Shown here piece after piece: positions 49,559-61,300 of a stretch of 64,000 nt of DNA. The position numbers were made by a program, and so were the translations under genes. Source of the stretch: Rostratula benghalensis (lineage: Eukaryota; Chordata; Aves; Charadriiformes; Rostratulidae); assembly GCA_013399305.1 (NCBI GenBank), contig VXAI01000089.1, positions 2,324,715-2,388,714 of the forward strand, in the 5' to 3' direction. Under the pieces are notes generated by a model. The model was given only the letters and a program-made list of their open reading frames with translations. It ran no database searches and was not told where the DNA came from. The number at the start of each line of letters is the position of its first letter. Within the stretch, counting starts at the first letter, position 1.

Positions 49559-52500
49559 AATTTGTGTTAGTAAACCACGCGGGATTTTTTTTCTCAGTGC
49601 TTGCAAACTCCTTCAGCTCCGTCCCTGCAAATGAATTGCTAAATCCTGATAGAGGGAGCTGTGTGAAAGAAACAAACAGGACTCCGTCTCAAGGATATGA
49701 TCTGTCCTGCATCTGATGGATCACTTGTATTATGCAGGGTTCAAGACATGAGCAAATATGACGCATTCTCCTTTTAATGCCAGCTTTGATTTGCTGGTAT
49801 AGTGTCAACAGAGGCTCAACCCTGATTCCAGGGAATTTTTCTATTTGTTGAACAATATTTGCACTTTTCATCAAAGGGATTCTATCTCTGTTACACATCC
49901 TGTAGTGCTTTTGGATAACACTAGTGAAAATCTAAGCTCACGCTACATCACAAGGGATCATAGGGACTATGTATTTTTGAGCTAAGATAAAACACTTGGA
50001 AAATTCAGGTTTGGAGAGCTTTTTTACTTCAATCTCTTTCTGCCAAACTGTTTTAGGTTGGTTTGAATCTTTAGGCCACACAATATAGGGAGAACATTTA
50101 AATTTGTTTTAAATTCCAACCACATTTCTGATAAATGCAGAATGTTCAGGAAACATGTATAACAGGAATATGATTTTACAGAGATATTTTAAACTTACAA
50201 AATCTAGATACATTGCAGAAAAGGTAAACTCAATGATATGTAAAGTGTCTCCAGATAAAATCAGCTTCTAATTTGATTTATTTTGAAGTTGCTGCATCTT
50301 GTGTGCTTGGCCATAGCCAGGGTTGTTCAAAAGGAGCAGCAAATGGGGAGAACAAGATCTCCCACTCTAGAGTTAAGGCTGCTGTTTCCATTCCTGGTTC
50401 CTATGGAGAAAAAATGGCTGAAAGACAGGGTAAAGAACAGTTCTACAGGGCTATCGTGAGGCATAAAGAAAAATGCCTCAACACTTTTGACACCTTCCTT
50501 AACCTGAAATTGGCATGTTTTACTTTCTTATAGACTTCAGAGAGAGAGATAATTCTACCCATGTAATGAGCCCATTCACCTAAGTTTCTGGCTATCCACA
50601 AGCATAGTATTTCAATATATGGATCAACAAAGGAAAGTCTGTCTATCCTTGCATTTCATTCCAAAAAAGCAGCCATCAAGCTAGTAGCAGCATTCAAGAA
50701 GAGCTCGCTAGTACAACAATTCCTTTCAAGAGTTCACAGAGGTTGAGTGAGATTTCAAGATTTTGAAGCAAAATCTTCAGACCTTGAGAGGAATTCAACT
50801 GCAATAAAAAGTCACAATATTAACTATCTCTAATTTTGCATTTCACAGGCTTCATAATCTTCCAAACGATGTTGCCAGATCTCAGTGTCTTCAGAATTGA
50901 AATCCGATTCCAGCTCTGTGCCTTGCCCCCACTGAGATTTATTCTGCATGCACAAATCAATGCTCTTAACCTTCATCAGCTGTATTCCCCCTGGCTAAGG
51001 GTATTGAAGGCTCTGAAGGAAATTGTTTTGCCATGGTGATTCAAGTAATTTTATATTTTCTTCCTGCTTCCTTTGGGGTTTTGTACTCAGATGTATTGTT
51101 ACCATTCTTCTCTAGTGAGTTTTTTTTCCTCATTTTTCTTAGCAAAAAGAACGGGGGTTATTATATGTGAGAGTAGCATCCTTGACATATACTGAGAAAA
51201 GTAAAAAAAAATGTTGTTCTTCCTCAAATTCAAAACATGCACAGCAAAAGAAAAAATCCGAACTCTAATCACATCAGACATCAGTTCTGCTTGCCTTTCA
51301 CAGCCAGGAACCCGAGGCTTGCATTGTGTCCCAATAGTCAGACTGGTGTTCTGATCAAAGAGCCAAAGTCAAAGCTGCTGGTTTTTTATTCCTGACCATC
51401 ACTGCTGGGTATCGGTGGTAGGGAGTGAGGGAGCCATACAGAAAGAAAATGTGAGTAAGGAAAACCTCACAGCCTCATAATAAGTTTGCTTTTCTCTCCA
51501 TCAAGAGAGGCAAGAATCTTTGTGCTTCAAGCCATACTGTCATTGTGCCTGTGGTCAGGAATAGCATTTGAAACCCTGTATATCTGAAATGGAAGCAAGG
51601 TTTAATTTTGGCTCTGACATATATGGAAGCTGCTGAAGAAAAGTTGTTTGGCTGAAATACTGGAGAATCCAGTTGTTCCATTTCTGCTGTCTGTGGGAAT
51701 AAATACCTCTTCTAAGTGTTGTTGCTTAACATCAAAAAAATATCTAAGTCTCATTTCACTATTCAAATGTTATGATATTTTATTTTCAAGAGGATAGAAG
51801 TTTCTTACAACACTGTGGTCGAAGTATTTGTACAGTTTGTAAAAATATTACCCTCATTTGGAGTTTGCAGTGAGATGTCCATCTTTGACATTTGTACATT
51901 CGAAGACCTGATTTGCCATGCAGCTGCATTAACTGTGTGTCTGATTTAGGGTAAAGGAGTAAGCTCACAGCTCTGAGATTCTGCCTTTTTTTCAGTGTCC
52001 AGCCTTAGAAGTCATACCTATTCTGTGTTCAAAGAAGACAGCAACTATTTCTTTGTGCCTAACACAGTTCTGCACTACAATGAAGACAGAAAGTATTTTT
52101 AGCATCCAGCATTTGGGTGTTAGCAGAAATGTTATTAACTGTATTAAAAATACTTTTGCAACCACGAAGTTTAAATATCCCAATATTTTGTCCTTGCAAG
52201 GCAGGAGGTTTTCCAGTTTTAGGATATAGTGACATGAGACTTGGTTTGTTTGATTGCTGGGTTTTTGCTTTAGAACTTTTGATGACTTTTCAGAGATAAT
52301 TGTTGCCAAAACTCAATCCCCACAGGCTTCTGTTTTGGGGGGTTTTTTTTTCCCTTCACAGGTGGAGACTTTACCTAATATGTAATAATACACCTGTAGG
52401 AGAAAGGCTTCCCACTATGCCTTCTTGCAGGCCTGTCTGGCATCTTTGTAGGAGAACTCAGTCTCAGATTATGGTGGATGTAAAGATCCCATCTAGCAAA

Positions 52501-53354
52501 GCACTTCACCCAAGCAGTTGATCTGAACGATGTTCTTAAATTGCTGGCTGACTGATGATGAACTTTAAGCACATGTGTAATATTAACTATCTGCTTGATG
52601 CATTGCTGACCTGGTGCTGCAAGGACCAGCTATGAGTCCTGAGCTCTCGACTCAATCTTCTGGGCCCATTGTTTCTGAGTTGGAACATCCTGTGGAGCAG
52701 AGAATCTCAGAATGAATAAGTAGAGTTGATACCACTCAGGATAAATGGAATTAGCATTGTAATATCAGTGAAAGAGACAACTCAAGGCTGCCTTCCCTAA
52801 GGATAGAATTTGTCCCCGGGAAGGACAAAATTGCAGATAGCCACTGAGCTCTTTGTCAGGACTCCTGCTTCCTGCTACTTGCCGTTATTTTATCTGAAAA
52901 TAACACTTCTTGACAGGACTGGGAGATGTGCAGTTCAGTAAGAGCAGATTTAGTGCATTGTGAGCATCCAGTTGCCAGGTGTAGCTCTCACAGACAGACT
53001 GGTGTCCAGTCAGCAAAATAACATTGTCTTTTCCCTCCTTCCTGTATTTTGCAATGGATTTGCAAGCCAGCACATAGAAATCATTTGCATGTGTTTAGAT
53101 AAGTGGACCAGTGCTGGATTGGTAAGGAGCTGGCATGCAGTTACTGATGATGAGAATATTCAACTCCTCTCCAAGCAGTCTCTTTATCTGCAGTGGTGAC
53201 ATTGCTGAGTTACCAACCAAAGCAGGTAAATAGATGACAGTGTGCTAAAGAAAGGAGACATGTCTACAAGCCATTAAGGCAGAATAAATTAGCACCCCAT
53301 ACTCCTGTATGAATACACCAATATGTGCAAGTGGGTATTTTAAACCAGTGAGAG

Positions 53355-54140
53355 TGATGTGCGGAAGGAAACTCCACAACCTGCAAAGTTGTAAAGTAGG
53401 TATGTTTATTCAGCACTGGGCAGCACAGGGGGTAGTCCCACCAAAGTCATGTGCACCAGCTCAAAGCAAGGGCCTACCCCTTATGCTACTACTTCATACA
53501 TATTCAGTTCATGTCATAACAAGCTCATGCATATGCATCATCTGATCTCGCTCTGTATGTTAATTAGTTCCCTGCCTCCATGAGTCTGTGTAGTATCTTC
53601 CTCTGGTGGTCGTCGGGGGTCTCAGTGATGAAATAAGGAGGTTTCTTTTCATCACTGCTAGGAACCTTTGCTTGCTATGCCCACTTGGAGCTTGGCCGTG
53701 CCGCAAGCCTGGGTGCGGCTGTTTTTCGCAGCCTTAGTCCTTGTTCGAGATGTCTTCTGTCTAGGGTTGGATTAGCTATGCGAGACAAGCAACAGACAGC
53801 AGCTTGTTATGAACACTTTCTGCTCCTTAATTCAAGGGCATACTGTCACTACACAAATCTGTTTAAGCATTATTTAGTCTCCCTTCCATCAACAGGACTG
53901 TCCTTTCACAAAGAGGGGTCACAGCATTTATCTCCTCCCTGCCATGGTCTATAAGAGCACTACAAGAGCACAATAAGAGACGTACTCGGTCACAGCCTAG
54001 ACCTCTTTCTCCAGTGTAAGCCAAAACACGGTGTTTATGGAGAAGTTTAAGAACAGCGAAAGGGTGCAATAGCATCTTTAAATACTCCTCCTGATTCTAC
54101 TGAGATAATCTGATGGGGCCACTGAGATTTTTCTCCCACA
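53355..54140 (-). mobile_element. Probable solo LTR of an endogenous retrovirus
   Basis: On the minus strand the element would begin TGTGGGAGAAAAATCTCAG at 54140 and end CTTCCGCACATCA at 53355. Near that end lies a poly-A signal (GAATAAACATACC) followed by a U5-like segment (ACTTTGCAGGTTGTGGAGTT) of the type seen in avian LTRs. The flanks GAGAG and GAGAA could be a 5-bp target duplication with one mismatch. No gag, pol or env sequence adjoins it. The open frames within it are not genes. The left boundary is uncertain by several bases. Confidence 0.6.
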
Positions 54141-57100
54141 GAGAATTATTTGGTGTTTGTAGAGTTATTTCTCCATGCTAGCTAGAGCCAACTTGCAACC
54201 ACAGCTTGCAGCTCCTTTCATGCCGGCAGAGAGAAGAAAATGCAGAAGATAAGCTAACAGTGTTACAAGAAAAACAAGGGGGCTGCTGCTTTTGAGACTC
54301 AAAAACCTCCCTGAATTGGAATGTGGTCCCTGTGGGTAGTGAGAAAGGACTTTCTGGAGTAAATGTCTTTTTTCTAAATGCAAAAGCACTTCTGGACCTA
54401 AGGGGAGAAAGGGAAAACACTTAAAAACTCGAAACAACAAGGCAGATGAAATAGAACCAACATTTTAAAAGTGTCTTGAGAGTTGAGTAGAGTTCATTTT
54501 TGAATATTTGGAAATACTCAATATTTGTGAAGGCTTGCCATTGAATGAAAAACACAAAAAACACCTACACAGCTACACAGAACATAATGGGACAACAGTA
54601 ACCTCTTTTGCCTTTAATGTTGCAACCCATTTCCATTTGTAAGCTCTACCTTTCTGTCTTGAAATATAACTTGGTGTGGAAGTTGTTACATTTGAAGGCG
54701 AATGCGAATATGTTCAAAAAGTCTGAAGAATATTCAAGCAGCACAGCTGGGGAGGTGTAAAAGAAAGGTCCTATTAAAAAGGCAAATCAATCTTTCAGGG
54801 ATAAATTTGCTGAATTTTGCCTTTTATACAGCTATACTCTCAAATTATTTTAAGATACCTGATTATATACTGTCCATAAAAAATATGCTGAATTGTTGGA
54901 CAACACACTGTTACGATGGGTTCAGTACACAACAGACTCTCCTTGTCTTTTCTTTTAAAGTCAGGAGAGAGTCAATCTGGCAGTGAGCTAGCTCCGTTGA
55001 TGTCAGCAGAGGTGCGTAGAGAGCTTGCAGACTATTTCTAGGCCCAATTCTTGTGTTTCACAGTATATGTAGCATTTACCTCTTCAAGAAATGTCCAGAG
55101 GTATTGAGGGCAAACTGTGTGAAGAAAGGGAGCACAAAAGACTCCTCCTCTTGGAGTCTTCCCTTCTGTGGGGGCTGCTGTGGGCAGAGTGTTCTCTTCT
55201 GAGAATGTCTGCTGCTGTGCAGAGCAGGAATGTGGGCTTGTGATGCTACTGCAGGCTGTGACAACGGGTCACCGAGACAGAGGCTTGGGGAAACTCCTTT
55301 CCTCCCTTCCTTCACTTACAAGCCCACTGTGCACATCTTTCTGTATTCAGCTAATAGAGCTTCTGTGTCAGTGACAGCTCCCAGCTCTAAATTAATTTTG
55401 GAAGGAGGGAAAGGGTTTCCCATCTTAGGCTGCAAGCCTAAGACTCTTGCAACTTCTCAGAGTACTACCTACAATTCATCAGCATGTGACTGGTCTTTCT
55501 CCACACCAAGGAACTTAGCTAGAACAACACTGCACTTAGTTTCTGATTCAGGGAGTTTGTGCATCAGGATATGGGGATCATTTGCCTAGAATGATCAGAC
55601 TGAAATTGCCTAAGCTGACCCAATTATAACAGGTTCCATTGTGTTTTCCCTCAGTTTACAAGACACAATTATTTCTGGCAGGCAGTGGTAGATATTATTT
55701 CATTAGGGGAAGCTGAGGACTGGGTATGTGGTTCTTTTTTTTGGGTGATACTCTGGCTTTTCATGTAGTGCTATTTGGACAGAAGATGATCTGTTACTGG
55801 ATTTTATCTCTTGCAATGAATCTGATTTTAACAACAGAACAATCCACAAAGAAGACAATACTGCATAGTTGCTGTGAAGAAGATTATGAGTTGAGAAATG
55901 TACTGCTCTTCTCTCCATTTCCAGTCTTTCCTCCTCCTTGATTTTGACTGTTAACTCTCCAGTAAAGGAAGTATTTTTACATAATGCTTAGCACTGAGGT
56001 GCTCAAACAAGGCCTCCAGATGCAGTTGCAGAAGCTTTGACTTTGAGATTTTTTGCATACTTTAATCTCTTGTTTCCACTGTTTAAAGCTGATGCCTAAG
56101 GTCAAACTCAGCAGGTCAGGTTTGACTTTGTTATTATATTAAACTAATTTCAAAAAGTTATCAATCAGTTTGACTCATTGAAGAGGTGACTCCGTGAAGT
56201 AGGATAAATCTTCACGTTTAATTGTTTTCCTCCCAGTTACATATGTGGTATTTCAGTAAATGGCAATAGTAAATGTTTTCTCTTTCTCTAACAACTTCCC
56301 TTGAGAGCTTTGCAAATTTTTTTGAGCTGTTCATTTAAGATAATAAAAGCATTGTTTGCCAGTGTTATTATTATCATTTATTATTAAATAATCTGGTTTT
56401 ATTTCCCTTGGTTTTGTAGCCACTTTTTCTTCTGTCCAAATGCACCCAAACTCATTTTTACAGTGAGTACAACAGTTTTGTCAGTTCACCTCCCTGTCAC
56501 TGAAGTGCTAGTTGCATAATATTCACCTGAGATTAAATTTGTGTCATTCCAGAATTATTTGCTGAGTACCAAGTAATATCTCTAATCAAATCAAGATCTT
56601 CCCTAATAGATGGCTCAATACACAATCTTCATTGGTTGCTGGTAAACTAAGACACACACACACACAAAAATACTAAGAAGCAGACACACTCATTTTCAAT
56701 GTTTTCAGTGTGTTTACTGACCTTTTGCAAAGTGTTTTGCAGTCTCTGGATGAACAAGATCCCCAAAGTGCCATTAGCATCTTTTTTTATTAGCATTAAA
56801 ACAAATGAAGTAGAATTCTTGACTGTCAGATGACAGCGCCATGCAGGACCTCGACAGACCAGTATGTGAGCTACACCCCTGTTGGCAGGCCTTTGCAATC
56901 TGAACAGCACAAGTAACTACTCCTCCTGCTTTGAAGCAGTATGAAACTTCAAAGAACACCAAAGGTACCGTGAGACCCAATGCTAAGCATCATAATATTT
57001 ACTTTCTCCCATCTTGAATGAGTTCATGCATCAGTGCCATGACAATAATGATAGCCACATCCCCTGTGCTGCTTAAGATTTGTGATTCTTGATGAAGAGT

Positions 57101-57989
57101 GTAACAAAGATTTGAACATGACAGCCTACAGGAACTTTAGTGTTTCTGAGTGTTTTGGCTTATTGTTCTTTCCCTAGTCCACTTTGCTGGCATTTAGTCC
57201 AAATGTTGACTTTATTGAAACAGAAGCATATTGTGCTTGATGTGCAGTATCACAAACGATGAGACAAGAAGGCCAGTAAAGCATTTATAAACTTGTACTG
57301 AAAAGTCTGACGTGCCGTTGGCAGTGGAGAGCTGAAGAAGGAAATGAATAGGAAGATCTAAAGAGCTAGTCATAACACTACAAAGAACAAAGTGCAAACT
57401 ATTCCCAGGGAGATAGCTGAAAGACATTGGTCTTGGCTTGGGATTGCAGTTCTAAAACTAAAATCAGGATTGTTTTTGAGTGGATAATTCTGGCTTTTTA
57501 CCTGCAAAAGGATAGGTAAAAATTAATTAATTACACTCCATGAAGTCAAGGGATGGAGTATAAGAAACAGCTACATTTGACTGACCAACATTAGGTGAAC
57601 AGACTGCAGAAAACAGGAATGGCTTCAGAGCTGTTGATCAGCTCTTTGGATTCAGACAACAGAAAGAGAAGTACCATAAAAAGAAAAAAATATTTAAAAA
57701 ATTTTTTGGCTCAAGTCATGCATGACTACTTCACTCTTCTTGGTCATAAAACCCTCCATAGATTAATGTGGCATACATAACTGAAGACTTCTTCAGTCCT
57801 GCCCAGTGCCTTCATGAAAGTGAAGAAATAAGGCATATGACTCTTTTGTAGAATTTGCATTAGACAATGGACATCTGTAACAGAATTCAGCACTGAGATT
57901 TTTACAAGAGAGGGATTAGAGTATCCATTTAGGCATTTCATTTTTTAAGAGCATTCACCTTCAGTTGCTTTCTCAGTCTTTTACAAACT
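54141..57989. other. Intergenic DNA, nothing recognised
   Basis: About 3.8 kb without a supported gene. A short (AC)n run lies at 56652-56666. Open frames up to about 119 codons (55230-55589) lack recognisable similarity or conserved motifs. Confidence 0.6.
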
Positions 57990-58312
57990 GATCACAGAAT
58001 CACAGACTATCAGGTTTTGGAAGGGACCTTGAAAGATCATCTAGTCCAACCCCCCTGCCAGAGCAGGAACAACTAGAGCAGGTTGCACAGGAATGCATCC
58101 AGGCGTGTTTTGAATATCTCCAGAGAAGGAGACTCCACCACCTCTCTGGGCAGCCTGTTCCCATATTCCATCATCCTCACTGTGAAGAAGTTTTTCCTCA
58201 TATTTAAGTGGAACCTCTTGTGTTCCAACTTGTACCCATTGCCCTTTGTTCTATCATTGACCATCACTGAGAAGAGCCTGTCTCCATCCTCCATCCTCTG
58301 ATGTATATTTTT
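57990..58312 (-). mobile_element. CR1 LINE 3' fragment
   Basis: The left end is the inverted CR1 terminus (ATCACAGAATCACAG... GGAAGGGACCTTGAAAGATC, then ATCTAGTCCAACC). Translation of the minus strand gives the CR1 C-terminal segment [20 protein letters not shown] followed by [18 protein letters not shown]. It is better preserved than the other copies, so a younger insertion. It is 5'-truncated at about 320 bp. Confidence 0.92.
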
Positions 58313-61300
58313 CTTTGACCAATTACTCAATGGAAATACTTACTGGTTGGATAATCAGTAGGAGAGCAGTATTTCTTTCAGATGGCCAAAAGGGACATGT
58401 CCATGTGTGGGATGATTGTTTCCACATTTCCTGTTTTTACCTGTTTCTACTATTCTACCGTAGTCTTTGGCTGTAGTATTGTCATTATAAATTCAGATTA
58501 AATAAGTATGAGACATATCCTTAATAATAGTGAATCTCATTGTACCATATGAAGGTCAAACATCTGGATTTGTATGTAACAGCTCCACACTGTAGCCTCT
58601 TCTACAACTTGAAAATGCCAGTTACTACATCCTATTATTTATGCCCAGTCTTGGTTGTAGACATAAAACTCTGCTTCAGAACTAACTTTGATGAGCAGTT
58701 GTAAGCTTCCCCTAGTGCCAAATATACCCACTTGCCCATTGAGTCAACATGCTTTTGCTCAGAAAGTAAGTTTTGGCTTCTTCTAGATCCTTCCATGAAC
58801 ACTATGTATGTGTATCAGTGGCAAATCTTTCACCGTAGAAATTGTCTAGATTCCTTTAAGCCCTACTTAGCAAGGCATTTATGTGCATGCTTCACTTTAG
58901 TCACATAAGTAATCTTTTTTACTTCAGCTGGATTATCCGTGTACTTGGATCCAGATTTCAAGTTTGCTCAAGCTCTAGTTTTCTGAATAGGAACATCAGA
59001 ATATAAAGCAGTGCAACACAGCTGGCTAAATACATTCCAGATGAGTTAGAAAGGGAGGTATGAGACTCTAGAACCACAAGACCTAGGCTTAGGACTAGTC
59101 TGTACTTATCTTTAAGCCCTATTTCTTTTTTATTATTTCCACGTGTTTTTAAGTCTTTCTCTTCTTAGACACTACTGTGTTACCTGAGTGTTTCACACTT
59201 CTTTGAAGTGTGATCATAAAAAGATTTCTTTTGCCTTATGCCTGAGGGCATGAGAGTCCCCAGAAGCCCTTTTTTTCTGGGAGTGTGTACATGTGTCTGT
59301 GCATGTGTTTAGAGGAGTCGTGTGCTGTGTGGACACCTTGATGTCCCAAGTAGCTGGGGCAGCCCCCTGGTGTGTTCTGCAGCTACTCTGCCTGTTCTCT
59401 GTGCTGACAATGACACTGTGCAACGTATTGACTTCAGTCAGAGAGGGGTCAAGTCCCTGATAGTATGAAGATCAAAACTCTCATCTTATTTTGACCTGAA
59501 GCCAGGGAAAAGAGCGAGGCCCAGAGCGGCTCTGTTCTTAGCCATCTTTGTCGTGTGAACAGATGGCTTGCTACGTAGTAAACCAGCTGTGCCTGGTTTT
59601 AAGGGCAGCTGTTCTGTAACAGTTGATGCTATTTAGCAGTAAAAAGTGCTGGGTGAATATAGTTCAGCCTGGCTATGACTGGATGGGTGTTGCTTTTTAC
59701 TTGTTGTTGGGAATGGCCGTTTCAGTAAGGAAACAACAAAACAGTACCTCTGTCAGGTTTTTCAACAAAACCACCTTGCAACAGTTAGGAAGGGGTAGGA
59801 TTCAGCTGCTTCAGTACCAGATTTATTCTTTGACTTTGGCAAATCATTTGTTTCTCGATATTTGATAGATAAACAGATAAATGGAGCAGTCTCAGGCGAC
59901 TGCCTCAGCTAGAACACCCAGGCTGCACAGTGCTTGGATAATACAGCCCTTATAGCCCCCTAGGAAGGAGATGGTGAATTATTCATAGTGCTTCCTTATG
60001 CAGGCTGCCTTAGTATTCCCCAACATGAACCATCTGCTCTTTCAAGTCAGCTGAACTTCAAGAGATCCAAGTAGTAGATTTATTTGCACAGGATGCAACA
60101 CTGATGGGAGAAGGCTTTTGTCAGCATATTAATCTAAGTAACATTTTCATAACCTGCCACCATAACTTCACATACTATATGTCATGGATAGGATCAGGGG
60201 AGTTGGAAGAGTTAGACCCTCATTCTTCATGAAATATCTACTCTGATATAGTGAATGCATATATATACATATATGTAGGAATACCTGAACTGCTTGTTTG
60301 TTGGCTAATATTTTTTATCATTTTCTTAAAAGCACTTAGTATTTCTAGCAGCTACTGTTGGTAAGAATTTGCTGAGTTACTCACTTCTGCAAGAAAGACA
60401 TCTGGTAGAATATGTAGATAGCTGCTGGTTAATCTTTGATGATGTGATGGCTGCTGTGAGGGATTTCCTCTAGGTGCCTACAGCCTGCACTACACAGCAA
60501 GTCTCCATACTACACAGTTCTGAAAGATTCACATCCTCACCCGGTGAATGGGTTATACTATGGAAATTTGCTACTTCAGCTTAGCTGCATAGCAGGTAAG
60601 TTGATTTACTCAGCTATCCACAGCAGAACTGCTAGACTGGTAAATCAACACCCCAGTTTAATCTGTTTTAATTTGCACTATGTAGATTTGGCTTATGCAG
60701 AGAACTGTTAAGAGCAAAGCATTGCATAATGCACTATAAACTTACTCCCTAGGATGCCCAAGGTCTTTTGTTTGGGCCTAAAGTTTTCTGAAATTACAAA
60801 CTTCATGGGGAGTTCAAGTGAAGCCATCTTATGACTGTGTGCTTTGGAGATCTGCTTTCTCACACCAATGTAATCCATCTCCGTGTAGTCCAGAAAAAGT
60901 AATAGAAACTGGTTGAGATGAGTCATGACACAAAACAATGTTACTGGCTATTCCTAATTCCCAGTGTTTGTAATGCAGTCATTCTTTCAGATCTAGATAA
61001 AGCCTTCTGTTGTAACTGGCATTGTAGATAGTAACAAGAAAAAGATCTCAAAGATCCTGCCGTGGACAGACAAGTATTATTGCTTCTCACTGCAAAGGCA
61101 TAGAGAAATTTGGTGACTTCACAAGATAACAGAGAGACCCGTCAGAGTATGGGACTCAGACCTTTCGAAGTGTGGGAATACCAAAACCCTATTCAGACCC
61201 TGAATTCAAACAAGCACTGCTCCCAGCCTCTGAGGTTCAGCTTCTGATACTTACAGCAAGGACTGCAATAAGTGTGGCAGCTAGGATAGTGGTTGTCTCT

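Larger units (their letters stand above)
43088..53354. other. Intergenic DNA between the two LTRs
   Basis: About 10 kb with no gene that I can support. A 110-codon plus-strand open frame near 43729-44061 and others have no recognisable similarity. Contained items listed separately are a degenerate short-period repeat (about 45128-45545) and a CTCF-like motif (49545-49558). Homopolymer A-runs occur near 43768 and 45739. Confidence 0.6.
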
